From positions 15,436,263-15,500,262 of the forward strand of contig OY848918.1 of assembly GCA_963693285.1 (NCBI GenBank): 64,000 nucleotides of DNA. Reading direction: 5' to 3'. The translations under genes were made by a program, and so were the position numbers. The notes under the pieces were generated by a model that made no database searches, had not been told where the DNA came from, and saw only the letters and a list, made by a program, of their open reading frames with translations. Positions 10,801-21,241 of the stretch are shown one piece after another (position 1 is the stretch's first letter; the number at the start of each line of letters is the position of its first letter). This DNA is from Xestospongia muta (Eukaryota; Porifera; Demospongiae; Haplosclerida; Petrosiidae).

Positions 10801-12773
10801 CTTTCAAAAAGCTCTAAACTCTTTATTTTAGAGTTTTAACCTATTTAGACTACTTTATGAGGATATTTAAGACAGATAAACTTACTAAGCTCTTTAGATC
10901 AGCTTATTTAACTAGTTTTCATAGTTAATTTCTAATCTTTTTTAACTTTCAAAAAGCTCTAAACTCTTTATTTTAGAGTTTTAACCTATATAGACTACTT
11001 TATTAGTATATTTATGACAATTCAACTTGCTAATCTCTTTAGATCAGCTTATTTAACCAGTTTTCACAGTTAATTTCTAATCTTTTTTAACTTTCAAAAA
11101 GCTCTAAACTCTTTATTTTAGACTTTTAACCTATTTAGACTACTTTATTAGTATATTTAAGACAGGTAAACTTACGAAACTCTTTAGATCAGATTATTTA
11201 ACCAGTTTTCACAGTTAATTTCTAATCTTTTTTAACTTTCAAAAAGGTCTAAACTCTTTATTTTAGAGTTTTAACCTATTTAGACTACTTTATTAGTATA
11301 TTTAAGACAGATAAACTTACTAAACTCTTTAGATCAGCTTATTTAACCAGTTTTCACAGTTAATTTCTAATCTTTTTTAACTTTCAAAAAGCTCTAAACT
11401 CTTTATTTTAGAGTTTTAAACTATTTTGACTACTTTATTAGTATATTTAAGACAGATGAACTTACTAAACTCTTTAGATCAGCTTATTTAACCAGTTTTC
11501 ACAGTTAATTTATAATCTTTTTTAACTTTCAAAAAGCTCTAAACTCTTTATTTTAGACTTTTAACCTATATAGACTACTTTATTAGTATATTTATGACAA
11601 TTCAACTTACTAAACTCTTTAGATCAGCTTATTTAACCAGTTTTCACAGTTAATTTCTAATCTTTTTTAACTTTCAAAAAGCTCTAAACTCTTTATTTTA
11701 GACTTTTAACCTATTTAGACTACTTTATTAGTATATTTAAGACAGGTAAACTTACTATCCTCTTTAGATCAGATTATTTAACCAGTTTTTACAGTTAATT
11801 TCTAATCTTTTTTAGCTTTCAAAATACTCTAAACTCTTTATTTTAGAGTTTTAACCTATTTAGACTACTTTATTAGTATATTTAAGACAGATAAACTTAC
11901 TAAACTCTTTAGATCAGCTTATTTAACCAGTTTTCACAGTTAATTTCTAATCTTTTTTAACTTTAAAAACGCTCTTAACAATTTATTTTAGAGTTTTACG
12001 TATTTAAACTACTTTATTAGTATATTTAAGACAGATAAAGTTACTAAACTCTTTAGATCAGCTTATTTAACCAGTTTTCATAGTTAATTTCTAATCTTTT
12101 TTAACGTTCAAAAAGCTCTAAAGACTTTATTTTAGAGTTTTACCTATTTAGACTACTTTATTAGTATATTTAAGACAGATAAACTTACTAGACTCTTTAG
12201 ATCAGCTTATTTAACGACTTTTCACAGTTAATTTCTAATCTTTTTTAACTTTAAAAACGCTCTTAACAATTTATTTTAGAGTTTTACGTATTTAAACTAC
12301 TTTATTAGTAAAATTTAGACCGATAAACTTACTAAACTCTTTAGATGAGCTTATTTAACCAGTTTTCACAGTTAATTTCTAATCTTTTTTAACTTTCAAA
12401 AAGCTCTAAACCCGTTATTTTAGAGTTTTAACCTATTTAGACTACTTTATTAGTATATTTAAGACAGATAAACTTACTAAACTCTTTAGATCAGCTTATT
12501 TAACCAGTTTTTACAGTTAATTTCTAATCTTTTTTAAATTGAAAAAGCTCTAAACTCTTTATTTTAGAGTTTTAACCTATTTAGACTACTTTATTAGTAT
12601 ATTTAAGACAGATAAACTTACTAAACTCTTTAAATCCGATTATTTAACCAGTTTTCACAGTTAATTTCTAATCTTTTTTAACTTTCAAAAAGCTCTAAAC
12701 TCTTTATTTTAGAGTTTTAACCAATTTAGACTACTTTATTAGTATATTTAAGACAGATAAACTTACTCAACTC
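10614..12773 (+). repeat. Higher-order repeat L3, copy 1 (15 monomers, 2,160 bp)
   Basis: Bounded by the monomer with TTTATATCAGCTTA and AAACAGGTTTCACAG, which recurs at 12,774 and 15,088. It includes the TTTATGACAATTCAACTT monomers (about 11,010 and 11,590), the ACGCTCTTAACAATTT monomers (about 11,969 and 12,256) and the CTAAACCCGTTATTTT monomer (about 12,404). Confidence 0.85.
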
Positions 12774-15087
12774 TTTATATAAGCTTACTTAAACAGGTTT
12801 CACAGTTAATTTCTAATCTTTTTTATATTGAAAAAGATCTAAACTCTTTATTTTAGAGTTTTAACCTATGTAGACTACTTTATTAGTATATTTAAGACAG
12901 ATAAACTTACTAAACTCTTTAGATCAGCTTATTTAACCAGTTTTCACAGTTCATTTCTAATCTTTTTTAACTTTCAAAAAGCTCTAAACTCTTTATTTTA
13001 GAGTTTTAACCTATTTAGACTACTTTATGAGGATATTTAAGACAGATAAACTTACTAAGCTCTTTAGATCAGCTTATTTAACTAGTTTTCATAGTTAATT
13101 TCTAATCTTTTTTAACTTTCAAAAAGCTCTAAACTCTTTATTTTAGAGTTTTAACCTATATAGACTACTTTATTAGTATATTTATGACAATTCAACTTAC
13201 TAAACTCTTTAGATCAGCTTATTTAAGCAGTTTTCACAGTTAATTTCTAATCTTTTTTAACTTTCAAAAAGCTCTAAACTCTTTATTTTAGACTTTTAAC
13301 CTATTTAGACTACTTTATTAGTATATTTAAGACAGGTAAACTTACGAAACTCTTTAGATCAGATTATTTAACCAGTTTTCACAGTTAATTTCTAATCTTT
13401 TTTAACTTTCAAAAAGCTCTAAACTTTTATTTTAGAGTTTTAACCTATTTAGACTACTTTATTAGTATATTTAAGACAGATAAACTTACTAAACTCTTTA
13501 GATCAACTTATTTAACCAGTTTTCACAGTTAATTTCTAATCTTTTTTAACTTTCAAAAAGCTCTAAACTCTTTATTTTAGAGTTTTAAACTATTTAGACT
13601 ACTTTATTAGTATATTTAAGACAGATGAACTTACTAAACTCTTTAGATCAGCTTATTTAACCAGTTTTCACAGTTAATTTCTAATCTTTTTTAACTTTCA
13701 AAAAGCTCTAAACTCTTTATTTTAGACTTTTAACCTATATAGACTACTTTATTAGTATATTTATGACAATTCAACTTACTAAACTCTTTAGATCAGCTTA
13801 TTTAAGCAGTTTTCACAGTTAATTTCTAATCTTTTTTAACTTTCAAAAAGCTCTAAACTCTTTATTTTAGACTTTTAACCTATATAGACTACTTTATTAG
13901 TATATTTATGACAATTCAACTTACTAAACTCTTTAGATCAGCTTATTTAAGCAGTTTTCACAGTTAATTTCTAATCTTTTTTAACTTTCAAAAAGCTCTA
14001 AACTCTTTATTTTAGACTTTTAACCTATTTAGACTACTTTATTAGTATATTTAAGACAGGTAAACTTACTAACCTCTTTAGATCAGATTATTTAACCAGT
14101 TTTTACAGTTAATTTCTAATCTTTTTTAGCTTTCAAAATACTCTAAACTCTTTATTTTAGAGTTTTAACCTATTTAGACTACTTTATTAGTATATTTAAG
14201 ACAGATAAACTTAATAAACTCTTTAGATCAGCTTATTTAACCAGTTTTCACAGTTAATTTCTAATCTTTTTTAACTTTAAAAACGCTCTTAACAATTTAT
14301 TTTAGAGTTTTACGTATTTAAACTACTTTATTAGTATATTTAAGACAGATAAAGTTACTAAACTCTTTAGATCAGCTTATTTAACCAGTTTTCATAGTTA
14401 ATTTCTAATCTTTTTTAACGTTCAAAAAGCTCTAAAGTCTTTATTTTAGAGTTTTAACCTATTTAGACTACTTTATTAGTATATTTAAGACAGATAAACT
14501 TACTAGACTCTTTAGATCAGCTTATTTAACGACTTTTCACAGTTAATTTCTAATCTTTTTTAACTTTAAAAACGCTCTTAACAATTTATTTTAGAGTTTT
14601 ACGTATTTAAACTACTTTATTAGTAAAATTAAGACCGATAAACTTACTAAACTCTTTAGATGAGCTTATTTAACCAGTTTTCACAGTTAATTTCTAATCT
14701 TTTTAACTTTCAAAAAGCTCTAAACCCGTTATTTTAGAGTTTTAACCTATTTAGACTACTTTATTAGTATATTTAAGACAGATAAACTTACTAAACTCTT
14801 TATATCAGCTTATTTAACCAGTTTTTACAGTTAATTTCTAATCTTTTTTAAATTGAAAAAGCTCTAAACTCTTTATTTTAGAGTTTTAACCTATTTAGAC
14901 TACTTTATTAGTATATTTAAGACAGATAAACTTACTAAACTCTTTAAATCCGATTATTTAACCAGTTTTCACAGTTAATTTCTAATCTTTTTTAACTTTC
15001 AAAAAGCTCTAAACTCTTTATTTTAGAGTTTTAACCAATTTAGACTACTTTATTAGTATATTTAAGACAGATAAACTTACTAAACTC
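12774..15087 (+). repeat. Higher-order repeat L3, copy 2 (16 monomers, 2,314 bp)
   Basis: Same monomer order as the copy at 10,614, with one extra monomer: the TATATAGACTAC / TATGACAATTCAAC type is duplicated in tandem at 13,737 and 13,881. This is the copy whose mirror image lies directly across the axis at about 19,071-21,241; for example ATATCAGCTTACTTAAACAG near 15,091 pairs with its reverse complement near 19,055. Confidence 0.85.
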
Positions 15088-15690
15088 TTTATATCAGCTT
15101 ACTTAAACAGGTTTCACAGTTAATTTCTAATCTTTTTTATATTGAAAAAGATCTAAACTCTTTATTTTAGAGTTTTAACCTATGTAGACTACTTTATTAG
15201 TATATTTAAGACAGATAAACTTACTAAACTCTTTAGATCAGCTTATTTAACCAGTTTTCACAGTTAATTTCTAATCTTTTTTAACTTTCAAAAAGCTCTA
15301 AACTCTTTATTTTAGAGTTTTAACCTATTTAGACTACTTTATTAGTATATTTAAGACAGATAAACTTACTAAACTCTTTAGATCAGCTTATTTAACCAGT
15401 TTTCACAGTTAATTTCTAATCTTTTTTAACTTTCAAAAAGCTCTAAACTCTTTCTTTTGGAGTTTTAACCTATTTAGACTACTTTATTAGTATATTTAAG
15501 ACAGATAAACTTAGTAAACTCTTGAGATACGCTTATTTAATCAGTTTTCACAGTTAATTTCTAATCTTTTTTAACTTTCAAAAAGCTCTAAACTCTTTAT
15601 TTTAGAGTTTTAACCTATTTAGGACTACTTTATTAGTATATTTAAGACAGATAAACTTACTAAACTCTTTAGATCAGCTTATTTAACCAG

Positions 15691-15700
15691 TTTTCTTAAA
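15691..15700. other. Orientation switch 1 (A to B)
   Basis: Orientation A runs to CCAGTTTTC (monomer position 63), then orientation B starts at TTAAATATAC (reading back from monomer position 13). One base (C, 15,695) can belong to either side. About 50 bases remain of the monomer phase that would otherwise follow, so the switch is out of phase. The next B bases include ACTGATAAAG rather than the usual ACTAATAAAG, a private change shared with switch 3. Confidence 0.95.
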
Positions 15701-16856
15701 TATACTGATAAAGTAGTCTAAATAGGTTAAAACTGTAAAATAAAGAGTTTAAAGCTTTTTGAAAGTTAAAAAAGATTAGAAATTAACTGTGAAAACTGGT
15801 TAAATAAGCGGATCTAAAAAGTGTAGTAAGTTTATCTGTCTTAAATATACTAATAAAGTAGTCTAAATAGGTTAAAACTGTAACATAAAGAGTTTAGAGC
15901 TTTTTGAAAGTTAAAAATGATTAGAAATTAACTGTGAAAACTGGGTAAATAAGCTGATCTAAAGAGTTTAGTAAGTTTATCTGTCTTAAATATACTAATA
16001 AAGTAGTCTAAATAGGTTAAAACTCTAAAATAAAGTGATTAGAGCTTTTTGAAAGTTAAAAAAGATTAGAAATTAACAATGAAAACTAGTTAAATAAGCT
16101 GATCTAAAGAGTTTAGTAAGTTTATCTGTCTTAAATATCCTCATGAAGTAGTCTAGATAGGTTAAAACTCTAAAATAAAGTGATTAGACCTTTTTGAAAG
16201 TTAAAAAAGATTAGAAATTAACTGTGAAAACTGATTAAATAAGGGATCTAAAGAGTTTAGTAAGTTTATCTGTCTTAAATATACTAATAAAGTAGTCTAA
16301 ATAGGTTAAAAATCTAAAATAAAGAGTGTAGAGCATTTTCAAAGTTAAAAAAGATTAGAAATTAACTGTGAAATCTGGTTAAATAAGCTGATCTAAAGAG
16401 TTTAGTAAGTTTATCTGTCTTAAATATACTAATAAAGTAGTCTAAATAGGTTAAAACTCAAAAATAAAGAGTTTAGAGCTTTTTGAAAGTTAAAAAAGAT
16501 TAGAAATTAACTGTGAAAACTGGTTAAATAAGCTGATCTAAAGAGTTTAGTAAGTTTATCTGTCTTAAATATACTAATAAAGTAGTCTAAATAGGTTAAA
16601 ACTCTAAAATAAAGAGTTTAGAGCTTTTTGAAAGTTAAAAAAGATTAGAAATTAACTGTGAAAACTGGTTAAATAAGCTGATCTAAAGAGTTTAGTAAGT
16701 TTATCTGTCTTAAATATACTAATAAAGTAGTCTAAATAGGTTAAAACTCTAAAATAAAGAGTTTAGAGCTTTTTGAAAGTTAAAAAAGATTAGAAATTAA
16801 CTGTGAAAATTTGTTAAATAAGCGGATCTCCAAAGTGTAGTAAGTTTATCTGTCTT
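15696..16856 (-). repeat. Left inner arm of the palindrome
   Basis: Pairs with 17,311-18,470. Matching is strong in the outer half: ACTGATAAAGTAG beside the switch, then AACTGTAAAATAAAGAG, AACTGTAACATAAAG, CTGGGTAAATAAG, TTAACAATGAAAAC, GTCTAGATAGG, AGAGTGTAGAGCATTTTC and GAAATCTGG, all mirrored in block 3. In the inner 0.5 kb (about 16,380-16,856) several mismatches per monomer make pairing uncertain. Confidence 0.75.
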
Positions 16857-17310
16857 AAATACACTAATAAAGTAGTCTAAATAGGTTAAAACTCTAAAAT
16901 AAAGTGATTAGAGCTTTTTGAAAGTTAAAAAAGATTAGAAATTAACTGTGAAAACTGGTTAAATAAGCAGATCTAAGGACTTAAATAAGTTTATCTGTCT
17001 TAAATATACTAATAAAGTAGTCTAAATAGGTTAAAACTCTAAAATAAAGAGTTTAGAGGTTTTTGAAAGATAAAAAAGATTAGAAATTAACTGTGAAAAC
17101 TGGTTAAATAAACTGATCTAAAGAGTTTAGTAAGTTTATCTGTCTTATATATACTAATAAAGTAGTCTAAATAGGTTAAAACTCCAAAATAAAGAGTTTA
17201 GATCTTTTTGAAAGTTAAAAAAGATTAGAAATTAACTGTGAAAACTGGTTAAATAAGCTGATCTAAAGAGTTTAGTAAGTTCATCTGTCTTAAATATCCT
17301 CATAAAGTAG
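16857..17310 (-). repeat. Unpaired spacer at the palindrome axis (about 3 monomers)
   Basis: This 454-bp stretch has no mirror partner between the inner arms. With the monomers just before it, it matches a region 39,018 bp away in the same orientation: GATCTCCAAAGTGTAG (about 16,825 and 55,843), then GCAGATCTAAGGACTTAAAT (about 16,968 and 55,986), then a TAAACTGATC monomer (about 17,110 and 56,127). The same series appears again at about 62.8-63.1 kb. Confidence 0.75.
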
Positions 17311-17315
17311 ATAGA
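17305..17315. other. Orientation switch 2 (B to A), palindrome axis
   Basis: Orientation B runs to CATAAAGTAG (17,301-17,310). Orientation A resumes as AGATAGATAAAC, which matches the usual AGACAGATAAAC with one change, so AG at 17,309-17,310 can belong to both sides (2-bp microhomology). The switch lies 227 bp right of the geometric axis set by switches 1 and 3. Confidence 0.9.
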
Positions 17316-18470
17316 TAAACTTACTAAACTCTTTAGATCAGCTTATTTAACCAGTTTTCACAGTTAATTTCTAATCTTTTTTAACTTTCAAAAAGCTCTA
17401 AACTCTTTATTTTGGAGTTTTAACCTATTTAGACTACTTTATTAGTATATTTAAGACAGATAAACTTACTAAACTCTTTAGACCAGCTTATTTAACCAGA
17501 TTTCACAGTTAATTTCTAATCTTTTTTAACTTTAAAAAAGGTCTAATCACTTTATTTTAGAGTTTTAACCTATTTAGACTACTTTATTTGTATATTTAAG
17601 ACAGATAAACTTACTAAACTCTTTAGATCAGCTTATTTAACCAGTTTTCACAGTTAATTTCTAATCTTTTTTAACTTTCAAAAAGCTCTAAACTCTTTAT
17701 TTTAGAGTTTTAACCTATTTAGACTACTTTATTAGTATATTTAAGACAGATAAACTTACTAAACTCTTTAGATCAGCTTATTTAACCAGATTTCACAGTT
17801 AATTTCTAATCTTTTTTAACTTTGAAAATGCTCTACACTCTTTATTTTAGATTTTTAACCTATTTAGACTACTTTATTAGTATATTTAAGACAGATAAAC
17901 TTACTAAACTCTTGAGATCAACTTATTTAATCAGTTTTCACAGTTAATTTCTAATCTTTTTTAACTTTCAAAAAGGTCTAATCACTTTATTTTAGAGTTT
18001 TAACCTATCTAGACTACTTTATGAGGATATTTAAGACAGATAAACTTACTAAACTCTTTAGATCAGCTTATTTAACTAGTTTTCATTGTTAATTTCTAAT
18101 CTTTTTTAACTTTCAAAAAGCTCTAATCACTTTATTTTAGAGTTTTAACCTATTTACACTACTTTATTAGTATATTTAAGACAGATAAACTTACTAAACT
18201 CTTTAGATCAGCTTATTTACCCAGTTTTCACAGTTAATTTCTAATCTTTTTTAACTTTCAAAAAGCTCTAAACTCTTTATGTTACAGTTTTAACCTGTTT
18301 AGACTACTTTATTAGTATATTTAAGACAGATAAACTTACTAAACTCTTTAGATCAGCTTATTTAACCAGTTTTCACAGTTAATTTCTAATCTTTTTTAAC
18401 TTTCAAAAAGCTTTAAACTCTTTATTTTACAGTTTTAACCTATTTAGACTACTTTATCAGTATATTTAAG
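17311..18470 (+). repeat. 145-bp satellite, block 3 (orientation A)
   Basis: Eight monomers back in orientation A between two abrupt orientation switches. From about 17,786 to 18,470 it is the inverted counterpart of 15,696-16,380. Shared private variants in mirror order include AACCAGATTTC (about 17,786), AAAATGCTCTACAC (about 17,824), the AGGTCTAATCAC type (about 17,973), TTTCATTGTTAA (about 18,082), TTACCCAG (about 18,217) and TATGTTACAG (about 18,278). The innermost 17,311-17,780 part is less clearly matched to its partner. Confidence 0.95.
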
Positions 18471-18475
18471 AAAAC
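18465..18475. other. Orientation switch 3 (A to B), exact inverse of switch 1
   Basis: ATCAGTATATTTAAG in orientation A is followed by AAAACTGGTTAAATAAG in orientation B. The junction region (about 46 bases) is the exact reverse complement of that around 15,695, including the private TATCAGTA variant. The two junctions are therefore copies of one event. Confidence 0.95.
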
Positions 18476-19070
18476 TGGTTAAATAAGCTGATCTAAAGAG
18501 TTTAGTAAGTTTATCTGTCTTAAATATACTAATAAAGTAGTCTAAATAGGTTAAAACTCTAAAATAAAGAGTTTAGAGCTTTTTGAAAGTTAAAAAAGAT
18601 TAGAAATTAACTGTGAAAACTGATTAAATAAGCGTATCTCAAGAGTTTACTAAGTTTATCTGTCTTAAGTATACTAATAAAGTAGTCTAAATAGGTTAAA
18701 ACTCCAAAAGAAAGAGTTTAGAGCTTTTTGAAAATTAAAAAAGATTAGAAATTAACTGTGAAAACTGGTTAAATAAGCTGATCTAAAGAGTTTAGTAAGT
18801 TTATCTGTCTTAAATATACTAATAAAGTAGTCTAAATAGGTTAAAACTCTAAAATAAAGAGTTTAGAGCTTTTTGAAAGTTAAAAAAGATTAGAAATTAA
18901 CTGTGAAAACTGGTTAAATAAGCTGATCTAAAGAGTTTAGTAAGTTTATTTGTCTTAAATATACTAATAAAGTAGTCTAAATAGGTTAAAACTCTAAAAT
19001 AAAGAGTTTAGATCTTTTTCAATATAAAAAAGATTAGAAATTAACTGTGAAACCTGTTTAAGTAAGCTGA

Positions 19071-21241
19071 TATAAAGAGTTTAGTAAGTTTATCTGTCTT
19101 AAATATACTAATAAAGTACTCTAAATTGGTTAAAACTCTAAAATAAAGAGTTTAGAGCTTTTTGAAAGTTAAAAAAGATTAGAAATTAACTGTGAAAACT
19201 GGTTAAATAATCGGATTTAAAGAGTTTAGTAAGTTTATCTGTCTTAAATATACTAATAAAGTAGTCTAAATAGGTTAAAACTCTAAAATAAAGAGTTTAG
19301 AGCTTTTTCAATTTAAAAAAGATTAGAAATTAACTGTAAAAACTGGTTAAATAAGCTGATATAAAGACTTTAGTAAGTTTATCTGTCTTAAATATACTAA
19401 TAAAGTAGTCTAAATAGGTTAAAACTCTAAAATAACGGGTTTAGAGCTTTTTGAAAGTTAAAAAAGATTAGAAATTAACTGTGAAAACTGGTTAAATAAG
19501 CTCATCTAAAGAGTTTAGTAAGTTTATCGGTCTTAATTTTACTAATAAAGTAGTTTAAATACGTAAAACTCTAAAATAAATTGTTAAGAGCGTTTTTAAA
19601 GTTAAAAAAGATTAGAAATTAACTGTGAAAAGTCGTTAAATAAGCTGATCTAAAGAGTCTAGTAAGTTTATCTGTCTTAAATATACTAATAAAGTAGTCT
19701 AAATAGGTTAAAACTCTAAAATAAAGACTTTAGAGCTTTTTGAACGTTAAAAAAGATTAGAAATTAACTATGAAAACTGGTTAAATAAGCTGATCTAAAG
19801 AGTTTAGTAACTTTATCTGTCTTAAATATACTAATAAAGTAGTTTAAATACGTAAAACTCTAAAATAAATTGTTAAGAGCGTTTTTAAAGTTAAAAAAGA
19901 TTAGAAATTAACTGTGAAAACTGGTTAAATAAGCTGATCTAAAGAGTTTATTAAGTTTATCTGTCTTAAATATACTAATAAAGTAGTCTAAATAGGTTAA
20001 AACTCTAAAATAAAGAGTTTAGAGTATTTTGAAAGCTAAAAAAGATTAGAAATTAACTGTAAAAACTGGTTAAGTAATCTGATCTAAAGAGGTTAGTAAG
20101 TTTACCTGTCTTAAATATACTAATAAAGTAGTCTAAATAGGTTAAAAGTCTAAAATAAAGAGTTTAGAGCTTTTTGAAAGTTAAAAAAGATTAGAAATTA
20201 ACTGTGAAAACTGCTTAAATAAGCTGATCTAAAGAGTTTAGTAAGTTCAATTGTCATAAATATACTAATAAAGTAGTCTATATAGGTTAAAACTCTAAAA
20301 TAAAGAGTTTAGAGCTTTTTGAAAGTTAAAAAAGATTAGAAATTAACTGTGAAAACTGGTTAAATAAGCTGATCTAAAGAGTTTAGTAAGTTCATCTGTC
20401 TTAAATATACTAATAAAGTAGTCTAAATAGTTTAAAACTCTAAAATAAAGAGTTTAGAGCTTTTTGAAAGTTAAAAAAGATTAGAAATTAACTGTGAAAA
20501 CTGGTTAAATAAGCTGATCTAAAGAGTTTAGTAAGTTTATCTGTCTTAAATATATTAATAAAGTAGTCTAAATAGGTTAAAACTCTAAAATAAAGAGTTT
20601 AGAGCTTTTTGAAAGTTAAAAAAGATTAGAAATTAACTGTGAAAACTGGTTAAATAATCTGATCTAAAGAGTTTCGTAAGTTTACCTGTCTTAAATATAC
20701 TAATAAAGTAGTCTAAATAGGTTAAAAGTCTAAAATAAAGAGTTTAGAGCTTTTTGAAAGTTAAAAAAGATTAGAAATTAACTGTGAAAACTGGTTAAAT
20801 AAGCTGATCTAAAGAGTTTAGTAAGTTGAATTGTCATAAATATACTAATAAAGTAGTCTATATAGGTTAAAACTCTAAAATAAAGAGTTTAGAGCTTTTT
20901 GAAAGTTAAAAAAGATTAGAAATTAACTATGAAAACTAGTTAAATAAGCTGATCTAAAGAGCTTAGTAAGTTTATCTGTCTTAAATATCCTCATAAAGTA
21001 GTCTAAATAGGTTAAAACTCTAAAATAAAGAGTTTAGAGCTTTTTGAAAGTTAAAAAAGATTAGAAATTAACTGTGAAAACTGGTTAAATAAGCTGATCT
21101 AAAGAGTTTAGTAAGTTTATCTGTCTTAAATATACTAATAAAGTAGTCTACATAGGTTAAAACTCTAAAATAAAGAGTTTAGATCTTTTTCAATATAAAA
21201 AAGATTAGAAATTAACTGTGAAACCTGTTTAAATAAGCTGA
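19071..21241 (-). repeat. Mirror copy of HOR L3 (15 monomers, 2,171 bp)
   Basis: Bounded by TATAAAGAG monomers preceded by AACCTGTTTA at 19,071 and 21,242. It carries, reversed, the L3 markers: AATCGGATTTAAAG, ATAACGGGTTTAG, the TCGGTCTTAATTTTAC monomer, TTGTTAAGAGCG (twice) and TTCAATTGTCATAAATATAC. Only one full copy is present on this side, against two on the left. Confidence 0.85.

Larger units (their letters stand above)
1..15695 (+). repeat. 145-bp satellite array, block 1 (orientation A)
   Basis: About 108 head-to-tail copies of a 145-bp AT-rich monomer. The same landmarks recur every 145 bp (the unit opening TTAGTATATT starts at 1, 146 and 291). Each copy differs by scattered substitutions and 1-3 bp indels, and no unique sequence interrupts the run. 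The monomer length is not a multiple of three and TAA/TAG triplets are dense in all frames, so no reading frame persists; I see no gene, RNA gene or mobile element here. The array is already running at base 1, so its true left end is outside the window. Block 1 stops abruptly at 15,695, where orientation flips. It holds three higher-order repeat families, described separately. The satellite family is not one I recognise. Confidence 0.98.
1400..15695 (+). repeat. Left outer arm of a giant imperfect palindrome
   Basis: Rare monomer variants here recur, reverse-complemented and in mirror order, in 18,471-28,600. Pairs checked: TTGAGATACG with a TTTCTTTTGGAG monomer (about 15,450-15,530 with 18,630-18,715); TTACTTAAACAGGTTTCAC (about 15,100 with 19,055); TAAATCCGATTATTT (about 14,945 with 19,207); CTAAACCCGTTATTTT (about 14,724 with 19,430); TTTTACCAATTTAG (about 10,546 with 21,290); TTTTCCCAGTTAATT (about 9,180 with 22,950); GATCAACTTATTTAATCAG (about 1,636 with 28,320); TTTCACAGTTTTAACC (about 1,420 with 28,545). 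Left of about 1.4 kb the correspondence stops. Confidence 0.85.
15696..17310 (-). repeat. 145-bp satellite, block 2 (orientation B)
   Basis: About 11 monomers of the same satellite as block 1, reverse-complemented. Reading the + strand, the order is TAAATATAC, then GTAGTCTAAATAGG, TTAAAACTCT and AGATTAGAAATTAACTG. Its first part (15,696 to about 16,380) mirrors the right end of block 3, sharing rare variants in reversed order. The remainder (16,857-17,310) has no mirror partner and acts as the spacer at the palindrome axis. No coding or other content seen. Confidence 0.96.

Noticed and set aside
15615..15630. Extra G in TTTAGGACTAC as a marker of a boundary
   Set aside because: A single-base insertion in one monomer about 70 bp before switch 1, absent from the mirror copy; most likely a private mutation or base-calling error.
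15696..18470. Sequencing foldback artefact as sole explanation of the palindrome
   Set aside because: A foldback artefact would give near-identical arms. Here the arms differ by many substitutions, by single-monomer indels and by whole HOR copies, so an old real event is more likely. Switch 2 alone still deserves read-level checking.
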